Positions 13,826 through 21,494 of a stretch of 25,150 bases of DNA are shown in pieces; position 1 is the stretch's first letter, and every line of letters begins with the position of its first letter. The stretch comes from JAGVVZ01 sp964373165 (lineage in GTDB: Archaea > Aenigmatarchaeota > Aenigmatarchaeia > CG10238-14), in assembly GCA_964373165.1 (NCBI GenBank), contig CAYJTF010000009.1:1-25150 (forward strand), in the 5' to 3' direction. The notes under the pieces are model-generated. The model had not been told where the DNA came from and ran no database searches. It was given only the letters and a program-made list of their open reading frames with translations. The position numbers and the translations under genes are program-made.

Positions 13826-15026
13826 AAAATTCCAACCAGTAAAAGGTATGAGAGATTTCTTACCTGAAGAAGCGAGAAAGCGTCAATGGTTAAAGGAAAA
13901 AATTACAGAAGTTTTTGAGCTTTGGGGATACGATCCTTTAGAGACGCCAACATTAGAAAAAATAGAAATTTTCCAGGGTCAAATAGGCGAAGATGAAAAA
14001 CTTTTCTTTAAATTCAAAGATCTCGGAGGGAGAAATGTTATTTTACGTTATGATCAAACTGTTCCCACATGCAGAGTAGTTGCAAGATTTGCTAAAGAAA
14101 TGGTCATGCCATTCAAACGTTATCAGATTCAGCCAACTTTTAGAGCAGAACAGCCGCAAAAGGGCAGATATAGAGAGTTTCTTCAGTGCGACGCTGATAT
14201 TTTCGGTGTTTCATCTTCATACGCTGATGCAGAGGTCATTGCATTATCATTGGACATTTATAGAAGACTAGGCTTTAAAAAAGCTAAGGCATTGATAAAT
14301 GATCGTTCACTCCTAAGCGATATTCCGTATGAAGCATTGTCTTCTATTGACAAGTTAAAAAAAATCGGAGAAGATGGTGTGATAAGGGATATGATGTCAA
14401 AAGGCATTTCTCAGAACAAAGCTAAAGAATATTTGGAATTTGTAAAAAGCATTAGACCCAATGAAAACATCAAAATAGTTTTACAATATTTGAAGGATAT
14501 AGGATTTGACGATTCATGGTTTGAGTTTGATCCTACTATTGTTAGATCATTTTCTTATTCCACTGGAATCATATGGGAAATAGAAATTCCCGGTTTTACC
14601 GCTGGCTCGGTTCTTGGTGGCGAAAGATATGATAAAATTGTGAAAACAATTTCTGGAATTGAAATGCCAGGAACAGGATTTGGTTTAGGTTTTGATAGAA
14701 CTTTGGAAGCTGCAGAACAATTCGGTTTGATTCCAGAATTGAAAACCTCGTCTACCGTGTTAGTAACAGTATTTTCTAAGGAGTTAATGAAGGTTTCGTT
14801 AGAGACAGCTAACAAGTTAAGAAATGAAAAAATTAATACAGAATTGTACTCTAATCCAGAATCAAAATTAGACAAGCAACTTAAATATGCAGATAGAAAA
14901 AATATACCGTTTGTGATCATCATAGGCCCGGAGGAATCTAAATCACAAAAGTACAAATTAAAAGACATGAAGGCAGGGAAGGAAGAAGAACTGAAATTAG
15001 AAGAAATTGTTAAAAGGCTCAAATGA
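13815..15026 (+). CDS. hisS: Histidyl-tRNA synthetase
   Basis: 403 aa from the ATG at 13815, with a perfect SD GGTGAT four bases upstream. Complete class II HisRS: N-terminal KGMRDFLP, LRYDQT loop (78-82), motif 2 TFRAEQPQKGRYREFLQ (108-124), HisA motif VRSFSYSTG (243-251, with the family's YYTG altered to YSTG), GGERYD (268-273), motif 3 GTGFGLGFDRTLE (286-298), and a C-terminal alpha/beta anticodon-binding domain (about 315-403, TVLVTVFSKEL onward). It charges tRNA-His, whose gene lies 1.9 kb upstream in the same cluster. It is probably the housekeeping enzyme; the truncated paralogue would then have another job. Confidence 0.93.
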   Translation: MPNEKFQPVKGMRDFLPEEARKRQWLKEKITEVFELWGYDPLETPTLEKIEIFQGQIGEDEKLFFKFKDLGGRNVILRYDQTVPTCRVVARFAKEMVMPFKRYQIQPTFRAEQPQKGRYREFLQCDADIFGVSSSYADAEVIALSLDIYRRLGFKKAKALINDRSLLSDIPYEALSSIDKLKKIGEDGVIRDMMSKGISQNKAKEYLEFVKSIRPNENIKIVLQYLKDIGFDDSWFEFDPTIVRSFSYSTGIIWEIEIPGFTAGSVLGGERYDKIVKTISGIEMPGTGFGLGFDRTLEAAEQFGLIPELKTSSTVLVTVFSKELMKVSLETANKLRNEKINTELYSNPESKLDKQLKYADRKNIPFVIIIGPEESKSQKYKLKDMKAGKEEELKLEEIVKRLK

Positions 15027-15062
15027 TTGAGTTATTAATTTATTGAAAAGCAATGTAATTCT

Positions 15063-15467
15063 GTGGAAACGCGAGTGTTTACTTCTGGTTTATTGATGTT
15101 CAAAAATAATATTCTAATATTAAAGAGATCACCGAACGCGGAATTCAAACCAAATATTTGGGATTCTGTCGGCGGTCATATGAACGAATATGAAACAGCC
15201 GAGCATTGCATTCTGAGAGAAGCTAAAGAAGAGACAGGATTAGATGTTAGAATTGTAAGTTCCGGAAAATCTTATGAGATTGATAACAAGGATGGAAGGT
15301 GGATAGTCATTCCGTTCTTGTTGAGAAGCAATAGCGATAAAGTGATCGTGAAAAAGGATGAGCATTCCGAATACAAATGGGTTTCTCCATATGAGATCAA
15401 CAGCTATAAATGCGTTCCAGATTTGTTGCTGAACATTAAATTATTTTCTAAACACATCAAAAACTAG
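15063..15467 (+). CDS. Nudix hydrolase
   Basis: 134 aa, one Nudix domain. The Nudix box is complete: G-x5-E-x7-REAKEETGLD (from GHMNEYETAEHCIL, about residues 39-61), with the two metal-binding glutamates in EE. The SVGGH lead-in and the PFLLRS strand after the box are typical of MutT/NTP pyrophosphohydrolase-like members. It hydrolyses a nucleoside diphosphate linked to another group; the substrate cannot be read from sequence. GTG start, with a TATA-like TTATTAATTTATTG about 26 nt upstream, suggesting its own leaderless transcript rather than co-translation with hisS. Confidence 0.9.
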   Translation: METRVFTSGLLMFKNNILILKRSPNAEFKPNIWDSVGGHMNEYETAEHCILREAKEETGLDVRIVSSGKSYEIDNKDGRWIVIPFLLRSNSDKVIVKKDEHSEYKWVSPYEINSYKCVPDLLLNIKLFSKHIKN

Positions 15468-15557
15468 ATTTAATATTCATTGATAATAAAGGACCAGTTA
15501 CTAAAAACAAAGATAATAAAATAAAAAATTTCCAACACATTAGACTTAGTATATTAC

Positions 15558-15728
15558 TTATAAGTCGCCGGCATCTCTGTGTTTTTCCCAACAAGCTCTG
15601 CAATATACTTTTCTATTTGGACTTGGTTTGAAAGGTACTTTTGCCTTTTCACCACAATCAGAACATGTTACTTCATGCTCTTCTCTTGGGTAGTTACCAA
15701 ATCTTTTTTTTCCAAAATTTCTCTCCAT
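15558..15728 (-). CDS. CxxC-x11-CxxC small zinc-binding protein
   Basis: 56 aa. The order is a basic N-terminus (MERNFGKKRFGNYPREEHE), VTCSDCGEKAKVPFKPSPNR, VYCRACWEKH and a short acidic tail. The CSDC and CRAC pairs around a VPFKP-x-P loop are the signature of the free-standing CxxC/CxxC zinc proteins found in many archaea and candidate-phyla bacteria, of unknown role, probably nucleic-acid binding. The start is ATG at 15728-15726 with GAGG upstream. The upstream leader contains a stem-loop (15758-15793). Confidence 0.8.
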   Translation of the reverse strand: MERNFGKKRFGNYPREEHEVTCSDCGEKAKVPFKPSPNRKVYCRACWEKHRDAGDL

Positions 15729-15757
15729 CTAAATTCCTCTTTTTTATTATTTCTTGT

Positions 15758-15793
15758 GATTTCCAGAAACAATTTGAGTCATTTCTGGAAGTC
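15758..15793 (-). promoter_or_regulatory. Stem-loop in the leader of the zinc-protein gene
   Basis: TTCCAGAAA (15761-15769) and TTTCTGGAA (15782-15790) are exact reverse complements, with a 12-nt loop. The stem extends by GA/TC beyond a T-G pair. It lies 30-65 bp upstream of the start codon at 15728 and downstream of an AT-rich promoter-like stretch (about 15800-15812). It could be a leader hairpin or an operator. The structure is seen; the role is inference. Confidence 0.35.
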
Positions 15794-15883
15794 AAAGCTA
15801 TAATTTATTTTAAATACGTGTATTTAAACTCATTTTTATAGGTATGCATAAAGTTTAAATTCGTTTCTTTTGGTTATTAGGGG

Positions 15884-16141
15884 ATGAGTGATTTATATCG
15901 AAACCCATTAGGAGGTTGTGCGGCTGCTGTTTTAGCTGCTTCTGACGTAGCTGTCTTATTATTGTATAGACTGGGAAGAATAAACGGAAGATTTCCGGAT
16001 GTTGACGGTTGTGTATATACCGTAGGTGCAGTCATTTTTGCCAGTTTAGTTATTTATGCATGGTATGGTTTTTCCAGAAACCCACAAATAATAGATGGTA
16101 AATTCAGAGAGGCCGACGAACATATTGATAGACATGTTTGA
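15884..16141 (+). CDS. Small two-TM membrane protein
   Basis: 85 aa. Two hydrophobic helices are clear (about 12-30, CAAAVLAASDVAVLLLY, and 45-62, VYTVGAVIFASLVIYAWYG), joined by a loop with RINGRFPDVDGC; a charged C-terminal tail follows. No family recognised. The ATG lies about 26 nt after a TATA-like GTTTAAATTC, so it is probably leaderless. Monocistronic; flanked by zinc-ribbon genes on the other strand. Confidence 0.55.
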   Translation: MSDLYRNPLGGCAAAVLAASDVAVLLLYRLGRINGRFPDVDGCVYTVGAVIFASLVIYAWYGFSRNPQIIDGKFREADEHIDRHV

Positions 16142-16300
16142 TTTCTTATATTTGTCCACTTCAAACATCGTTTATAATGATGTAATAGAAGGATATGCCT
16201 AGTATGCTAACAGACATAAACAGTAATTCATACGCCAGATTCTCAGATATAAGCACTTAATCCTAATGAATTCTTCATTGTATTCGCTGCTATATACTGT

Positions 16301-16417
16301 TCAGACTATCAACTCGCTGCCTGCAAAAACACCTTCAGAAAGTACTAGTCCACATTTACTGCAAATCTGTTCGCTCTCTTTTATTGTTATTTTTCTACTT
16401 CCGCAATCCGGACACAT
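16301..16417 (-). CDS. Stand-alone TFIIB-type zinc ribbon
   Basis: 38 aa: MCPDCGSRKITIKESEQICS, then KCGLVLSEGVFAGSELIV and a stop. The C-x2-C, a 15-residue strand pair, C-x2-C-G-L-V arrangement is the N-terminal zinc ribbon of archaeal TFB/TFIIB (CPxCG...CxxCGLV), which contacts RNA polymerase. The cyclin-like core domains are absent, and nothing continuing them follows. It may be a mini-protein that competes with or modulates TFB, a C4 ribbon with another role, or a remnant of a tfb gene. A TATA-like TATACATAAAT is about 20-25 nt upstream of the ATG, which favours an expressed gene. Confidence 0.6.
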   Translation of the reverse strand: MCPDCGSRKITIKESEQICSKCGLVLSEGVFAGSELIV

Positions 16418-16568
16418 CTTATTGTGATTTATGTATACCACTTGAAATTTTGGTTAAAGGCATTTAAAAGGATTTGTTTGGGGCAAAAAAGACAGTATAT
16501 TATCTAAAAATCATAATAAACAATGAAGTGTATAAATTCTATTAAATCTAATTTTTTCATGTGATTCG

Positions 16569-18386
16569 ATGAAAGCTAAGAAAGTTGTGCTTGACACAAG
16601 CATAGTCATTGACGGTAAGATTTCTGAAATGCTTACTAAGAGCGAAATAGAGGGCTTAGAAGAGATAATAGTGCCTTTGGCTGCTCTTGACGAACTTCAG
16701 TCGCAGGCCTCTCGAGGGAGAGAAATTGGATTTACAGGTCTTGATGAATTGAAGAATATACGAAAAATCTGTGAAACAAAGAAGATCACCCTCAGATTTA
16801 CAGGAGAAAGGCCAAGTCTGGAGGATATCAAATTGGCTAGGGGCGGCAGGTTAGATGCAATGATAAGGGACGTTGCAAAGAATGAGAATGCGGTTCTTTT
16901 GACTGCAGATTATGTTCAAGGACTGGTAGGTGAAGCAGAAGGTGTCTTAACAGCTTATACGCCGCCAGATATTGAAATTAAGCAACTGCCGTTCGAGAAA
17001 TATTTCACCCCAGATACTATGAGTCTTCATTTGAAGGAAGACGTGGTTCCTATGGCAAAAAGAGGCAAGCCAGGCCAGTTTTTATTGACAAAAATAGATA
17101 GTAAGCCGCTGACAAAGGATGAACTGCAAAAAATGATATATGAAACAGTAGAAAGTGCCAAATCAAGTCCCGATACATTTATTGAAGCTGAGGGTGGAGG
17201 CGCTGTGGTTATACAGCATGGCACATACAGAATAGCTATTGCCCGCCCTCCGTTTTCTGATGGCTTTGAGATCACTGTAGTTAGACCTGTTGTTAAGCTT
17301 TCTTTAGAGGATTATAGGCTGTCACAAAAATTGATGCAGAGATTAAAAGAAAAGGCAGAAGGCATAGTTATTGCCGGGCCTCCTGGTTCTGGAAAAAGCA
17401 CGTTAGCAGCGTCAATAGCCGACTTCTACGTCAAAAAAAAGAATGTTATTGTCAAGACTTTAGAATCTCCCAGAGATCTTCAAGTCGGGCCTGAAGTTAC
17501 GCAATACGGCCCGTTAGGCGGGGATTATGCGAAAACAGCAGATATCTTATTACTTGTGAGACCAGATTATACAATTTTTGATGAAATCAGAATGGATAAG
17601 CACTTCAGAGTATTTGCTGATATGAGACTATCTGGCATTGGGATGATTGGCGTGATGCATTCTTCTGAAGCAATAGATGCGATCCAGAGGTTTATTGGAA
17701 AGGTGGAACTGGGAATGATACCCCACGTCATCGATACGGTCATATTCTTGAAAGGAGGAGAAATAAGAAGCGTGTACGAACTGAGCTTAACGGTTCGTGT
17801 ACCTACAGGCATGTCTGAAGCTGATCTAGCAAGGCCGCTGGTTGAAGTAAGGGATTTTGAGACAGGAAAGGCGGTTTATGAGATTTATACGTTTGGAGAG
17901 GAGAATGTGGTTGTTCCCATCAAGGAAGAGCAGCAAAAAAATAGTGCAATAGAGAATTTGGCTAGGAAAACTGTTATGCAGGAGATTAGGAAATATGATC
18001 CGCAAGCTGAAATATCGTTCACATCGCCCAATAGAATTACTGTAAGGGTTGATAATGATGTCATAGCCAGGCTCATAGGCAAAGAAGGCAAAAACATCAG
18101 TGAGGTTGAAAAAAATCTAGGAATACATATAGATGTCGAACCTCGAATATTGTCTGCCGGCAAAGAAATAGATCATAGATTAGCTGAGAGCGGCAATTCT
18201 TTGCTATTCATGTTTGATAAATCTCTTAATGGGAGGCTTATATCTATCTACATAGACGAAGATTTTACAATGTCGGCGACAGTTGGCAAAAAGAATGAAA
18301 TTAAAATAGGCAAGAATTCCGACATAGGAAAAGAAATCATGATGGCGATGATAAATAAGAAGCCGATTAAAGTGATTGTAGGCTAG
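16569..18386 (+). CDS. PINc-domain ATPase with KH domain
   Basis: 605 aa, a conserved archaeal architecture. The PIN domain spans about 1-140, with acidic residues D9 (VVLDTSIVIDG), E in LDELQSQ, D in RLDAMIRD and D in LLTADYVQ. A PilT/VirB11-type ATPase domain follows (Walker A GPPGSGKS, 270-277; FDEIR for the Walker B region; GVMHSSE). Then comes a KH domain (about 488-527) with IGKEGKN (GxxG at 504-507), and a C-terminal beta region. This combines a possible RNase, a ring ATPase and RNA binding; the cellular role is unproven, with RNA processing or ribosome quality control suggested. ATG with GTGAT just upstream. Confidence 0.93.
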   Translation: MKAKKVVLDTSIVIDGKISEMLTKSEIEGLEEIIVPLAALDELQSQASRGREIGFTGLDELKNIRKICETKKITLRFTGERPSLEDIKLARGGRLDAMIRDVAKNENAVLLTADYVQGLVGEAEGVLTAYTPPDIEIKQLPFEKYFTPDTMSLHLKEDVVPMAKRGKPGQFLLTKIDSKPLTKDELQKMIYETVESAKSSPDTFIEAEGGGAVVIQHGTYRIAIARPPFSDGFEITVVRPVVKLSLEDYRLSQKLMQRLKEKAEGIVIAGPPGSGKSTLAASIADFYVKKKNVIVKTLESPRDLQVGPEVTQYGPLGGDYAKTADILLLVRPDYTIFDEIRMDKHFRVFADMRLSGIGMIGVMHSSEAIDAIQRFIGKVELGMIPHVIDTVIFLKGGEIRSVYELSLTVRVPTGMSEADLARPLVEVRDFETGKAVYEIYTFGEENVVVPIKEEQQKNSAIENLARKTVMQEIRKYDPQAEISFTSPNRITVRVDNDVIARLIGKEGKNISEVEKNLGIHIDVEPRILSAGKEIDHRLAESGNSLLFMFDKSLNGRLISIYIDEDFTMSATVGKKNEIKIGKNSDIGKEIMMAMINKKPIKVIVG

Positions 18387-18458
18387 TAAAAGCCAGATTT
18401 ATATGCTTATTCTCTAAAATTTAGATTCACTTTCCAAGAATCAAAACAAGATGAGATT

Positions 18459-19337
18459 ATGGATAGTAGATATTTAGAAGAATTTAAGAACAAAGTGGAA
18501 TTATACCACAGCTCCCGTATCCAGCAGCTTTTCGAATCCCCAACTAGATTGGTTTATGCAAAAACTTTACAGACAATAGCAGGTCTCACTCAAACTCCTA
18601 TAAGGGCACAGGCAAGAACATTTTGGAATCAAGGAATGACGATGTTGTTTCCTGAAGACATGTCAACATTTATTTTTGGATTTAGCTTTTTTGAAGAAGG
18701 TTTAACTTCTATGGTATTGAAGTATCTGAAGAATGGAATGACATTTTTCGATGTTGGTGCTCATTTCGGTTATTTTACGTTATTGGCATCGGAAATTGTT
18801 GGTGATGGCGGGAGAGTCCATTCGTTTGAACCTTCAGAATCTACATTTGATATACTTGGATCTAATGCTAGAAGGAGTAATATTCGTTGCGAAAAGTTAG
18901 CAGTATATTCGGAACCAACATATCTTAAATTGAGAGATTACGGTGTTAGATTTTCAGGATTGAATTCTGTCTATGATGCAAGGGCAGACGAAAGAACAAG
19001 AAGAAAATTAAACCCAAGACAATATTCAGTTGAAGCAGTATCTATTGATCAATATGTTGATAGAACGAGTGTAAGACCGGACTTTGTTAAAGTTGATGCA
19101 GAAAGCTCAGAACATGAAATTTTACGTGGAATGGAAGCAACGTTGCACTATTGTCGTCCAATTGTTTCTCTTGAAGTAGGGGATATGAATATCAGAGGGG
19201 TTGTATGTAGTAAAGGTCTTGTCTTGCACATGATAAGCAGAGGATATCAGCCGTTAGAATACAAAGGTGGAGAAATAAGAGAACACACGCCTTTAGAGAG
19301 ATATGGATATGATAATATTTTGTTCTTGCCAAAATGA
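18459..19337 (+). CDS. FkbM-family SAM-dependent methyltransferase
   Basis: 292 aa. After about 85 N-terminal residues with little similarity, the Rossmann fold starts: motif I FFDVGAHFGYF (96-106), acidic residue in VHSFEPSE (E124), then the family's SIDQYVD and PDFVKVDAESSEHEIL (the FkbM D-x-EG-E segment with EG replaced by ES), and a VSLEVGD strand. The family O-methylates sugars or other small molecules and is frequent in surface-glycan clusters; with UppP this fits a cell-surface glycan role, which is inference. No TM segment. The N-terminal extension is unusual for the family. Confidence 0.85.
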   Translation: MDSRYLEEFKNKVELYHSSRIQQLFESPTRLVYAKTLQTIAGLTQTPIRAQARTFWNQGMTMLFPEDMSTFIFGFSFFEEGLTSMVLKYLKNGMTFFDVGAHFGYFTLLASEIVGDGGRVHSFEPSESTFDILGSNARRSNIRCEKLAVYSEPTYLKLRDYGVRFSGLNSVYDARADERTRRKLNPRQYSVEAVSIDQYVDRTSVRPDFVKVDAESSEHEILRGMEATLHYCRPIVSLEVGDMNIRGVVCSKGLVLHMISRGYQPLEYKGGEIREHTPLERYGYDNILFLPK

Positions 19338-19422
19338 TTTAAGGCACTATTATAGTTATTACCACAGTTTTGATATGTGATAATTTCGTTGTTTAAATAT
19401 TTTACAAATAAAAATAGTGAGT

Positions 19423-19734
19423 ATGATACATCACATTGTGCTTTTCAAATTCTATCCGCAAACAAAACCGGAGCAAATCGAAGAATTATCTAGAGCTTTG
19501 TTGGTACTAAAGGAGCAGATACCCGGTATTGTTCATTATGTTTGGGGTCCGAGTGTAAGCATAGAGCCATACGGAAAAGGATATACGCATGGTTTCATAA
19601 TGACTTTTAGAGATGAAACTTCTCGTGACAATTATGTTCCGCATCCTTTACATAGGGAATTAATCGCAAAATATGTTGATCCAATTTGCGAGGACGGAAT
19701 TGTTTTTGATTTATACGAGCCTGACAAAAATTAA
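19423..19734 (+). CDS. Dabb (stress-responsive A/B barrel) protein
   Basis: 103 aa from MIHHIVLFKF at 19423; a GTG two codons earlier is possible. The TATA-like TTTAAATAT lies about 26 nt before, so it is leaderless. The first strand IHHIVLFKF, the helix with PEQIEELSRALLVLKEQI, the PGIVHYVWGPSVS turn, GFIMTFRD and the closing HPLHRELI segment are the Dabb domain pattern. These dimeric barrels are seen in plant stress proteins and in small archaeal and bacterial proteins, where they may act as small-molecule-binding enzymes. No substrate evident. Confidence 0.88.
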   Translation: MIHHIVLFKFYPQTKPEQIEELSRALLVLKEQIPGIVHYVWGPSVSIEPYGKGYTHGFIMTFRDETSRDNYVPHPLHRELIAKYVDPICEDGIVFDLYEPDKN

Positions 19735-19784
19735 TCGTCTATTCAACCACATAAGTCTTTAAGTCTTTTTATATAATTCATATA

Positions 19785-19848
19785 GGTGGCGATGAATACA
19801 CCGTCCCATCATGATTTAATGATTGTCGATGGTAGCTGATGAGCCACC
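19785..19848 (+). ncRNA. C/D-box sRNA
   Basis: A terminal stem GGTGGC (19785-19790) with GCCACC (19843-19848) closes a 64-nt RNA. Inside are a C box GCGATGA (19789-19795, one mismatch to RTGATGA), a weak D' box ATGA (19811-19814), a C'-like ATGATTG (19820-19826), and a perfect D box CTGA (19836-19839). The guide before D reads GTCGATGGTAG (19825-19835); that before D' includes ACACCGTCCC. These would direct 2'-O-methylation five bases from each box. Targets were not established; the D' guide complement (GGGACGGTGT) resembles a conserved 23S rRNA stretch from memory. The RNA ends 3 bp from the S17e gene, on the other strand. Confidence 0.72.
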
Positions 19849-19850
19849 AC

Positions 19851-20102
19851 TTATCTTCTCTGTCTTCCACGTCTTTTGTCTTCTTTTTGTACAGGAGCAG
19901 TATATTTTTTATTCAAATGATTTTTCTTCACAATATGAGTAATATAGCCGGCAAGCTTGTTTTCTGTTCTTTTAGAGCTTAAGTTCAAAAGTTCAGTAAC
20001 GATTCGTTTATTTTTTGTGAAATCTCTGCCGAATCTTTCTCTATTTAAGCTCAAGAGATCTTGTCCTGACCTTTTAATTTGTAGTGTTTTTATTCTTCCC
20101 AT
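19851..20102 (-). CDS. rps17e: Ribosomal protein S17e
   Basis: 83 aa. The start MGRIKTLQIKRSGQDLL, the middle FTKNKRIVTELLNLSSKRTE and the core NKLAGYITHIVKK match S17e (typical MGRI-T, F-xNK-V-E, SK-LRN-AGY). It is a small-subunit protein found only in archaea and eukaryotes. The C-terminal tail is basic (KEDKRRGRQRR). The ATG has a GGTGA SD four bases upstream. Divergent from the primase gene, sharing the inverted repeat at 20116-20137. Confidence 0.88.
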   Translation of the reverse strand: MGRIKTLQIKRSGQDLLSLNRERFGRDFTKNKRIVTELLNLSSKRTENKLAGYITHIVKKNHLNKKYTAPVQKEDKRRGRQRR

Positions 20103-20115
20103 TCGTTCACCGTTG

Positions 20116-20137
20116 TCTAATATTTACGAATATTAGA
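20116..20137. promoter_or_regulatory. 9-bp inverted repeat in the S17e/primase divergent promoter
   Basis: TCTAATATT (20116-20124) and AATATTAGA (20129-20137) are exact reverse complements with a 4-nt centre. It lies between the minus-strand TATA-like TTTAAAAAT and the expected S17e start site, and just upstream of the primase TATA (about 20154-20163). It could be an operator or a leader hairpin for S17e. Symmetry is seen; role is inference. Confidence 0.4.
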
Positions 20138-20187
20138 TTTTTAAATAGTAGCCTAAATATTTAATTCTTCCAATCGATAGGGATAAT

Positions 20188-21459
20188 ATGGCTAACTTTC
20201 CTTTAATACTTGAGTACTACTCTAGAAAAGACGTCCAAAAAATGCTTTTAGAAATTGCACAAAGCAGAGAGGTAATAGGTGTATATCCGACAGGCAGCTT
20301 TGACAAAAGGCCAAATATAATAGCGTACCCTGAGGATATTTTGCAATTAGTAAAGAAAGGTGTAGTTTCCTTTCACGGCTCTTTGGAACGTTGGTCTAAT
20401 CCCATGTCACTTTCTACTGAAGCCCTCCGAAGCGAAACTGAAAAATTAAGAATAGGATGGGACTTGATAATAGATCCGGATTGCCCAGATTTTGAGATAA
20501 CTAAAATTACCACAAAACTGCTTATAGAAGCTTTGGAAGATCATGGAATAAGAAGATATTCTTTAAAATCGACAGGAGGAAAAGGTTTTCATTTGGGTAT
20601 ACCATTTGAAGCGTTTCCGAAAACCGTGAACTCAAAGCCCATGGAAACATTATTTCCCGATTTACCAAGAACTGTTTTAGAATATTTGAAAAATTATATT
20701 TCAGGCCAGCTTAAAGATAAAATATTGGAATTGGGAACAACGTTTTCGATTGCAAATAAAATAAAGAAAAAACCTCAAGACATTGCTAATAAAGAAGGAT
20801 TGGATCCGTTAAAGGTTGTGTCTGTTGATTCCGCTTTGATCTCGTCCCGTCATTTGTTCAGACTACCATACGCTCTGCATGAAAAATCTCTTTTGGTGAG
20901 TTTGCCGTTGACGTCTTCGGAATTGGACAGCTTCAAGAAAGAAGATTCAGAAATTAGAAAAGTGAAATTAGAAAATAAATTTTTGGCAGATAAGCCGACA
21001 CTCACAGAAGCGTCAGGCTTAGTAGTAGAGGCTTTGGATTGGCAAGAGAAACAGAAGCCGAAAGAGAAAAGGCATGAATTTACCAGAGATCAAATGCAAA
21101 CCAGATATTTCGGCAAAACGTATTTTCCTCCATGCATTTTGAAACTTTTAGAAGGCAAATTAGCAGATGGTAGAAAACGTGCGTTGTTCGTGCTAATTAC
21201 ATTTTTGAGAAATGTCGGCTGGAGCTGGGAGGATATAGAGAAAGAAATAGGCTTATGGAATGAAAAAAATTTTCCTCCTATGAGAACAAACTACATAAAT
21301 ACACAGATAAGGTGGCATAAAATGCAGAAAAGAAATATCCTTCCGCCTAACTGCAATAGTGAAATGTATAAAGATATAGAAATTTATTGTGGTGACGAGT
21401 TCCACGAGAACATTAAAAATCCGATTAACTACCCGTATAAAAAATTTAAGAAGCAATAG
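20188..21459 (+). CDS. priS: Fused DNA primase (PriS catalytic + PriL C-terminal domain)
   Basis: 423 aa. The archaeo-eukaryotic primase core has the catalytic D96-x-D98 (IIDPDCPD), the STGGKGFH motif (128-135) that binds the triphosphate, and the third acidic residue D214 (VVSVDSA) next to SSRHLFRLPY. After a linker (about 275-305) comes a PriL-type C-terminal domain: FPPCI (C316), LPPNC (C389) and YCGDE (C401), then NPINYPYKK. The large-subunit C-domain normally has four Fe-S cysteines; the expected fourth, just before NPxNY, is not Cys. Single-chain PriS-PriL fusions are reported in nanoarchaea and ARMAN-type DPANN, where they replace the heterodimer. It makes replication primers. Probably leaderless. 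Confidence 0.88.
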   Translation: MANFPLILEYYSRKDVQKMLLEIAQSREVIGVYPTGSFDKRPNIIAYPEDILQLVKKGVVSFHGSLERWSNPMSLSTEALRSETEKLRIGWDLIIDPDCPDFEITKITTKLLIEALEDHGIRRYSLKSTGGKGFHLGIPFEAFPKTVNSKPMETLFPDLPRTVLEYLKNYISGQLKDKILELGTTFSIANKIKKKPQDIANKEGLDPLKVVSVDSALISSRHLFRLPYALHEKSLLVSLPLTSSELDSFKKEDSEIRKVKLENKFLADKPTLTEASGLVVEALDWQEKQKPKEKRHEFTRDQMQTRYFGKTYFPPCILKLLEGKLADGRKRALFVLITFLRNVGWSWEDIEKEIGLWNEKNFPPMRTNYINTQIRWHKMQKRNILPPNCNSEMYKDIEIYCGDEFHENIKNPINYPYKKFKKQ

Positions 21460-21494
21460 ATGAATTTTTATCCCTGTTTTTTAATCAGTATATT

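Noticed and set aside
14555..15022. 155-codon minus-strand ORF
   Set aside because: Shadow of hisS; low-complexity Ser/Phe/Leu translation typical of the reverse complement of a coding frame.
16195..16260. 21-aa plus-strand ORF starting MPSMLTDINSN, with GAAGGAT upstream
   Set aside because: Too short and without any recognisable motif; the SD-like purines are not strong enough to claim a gene.
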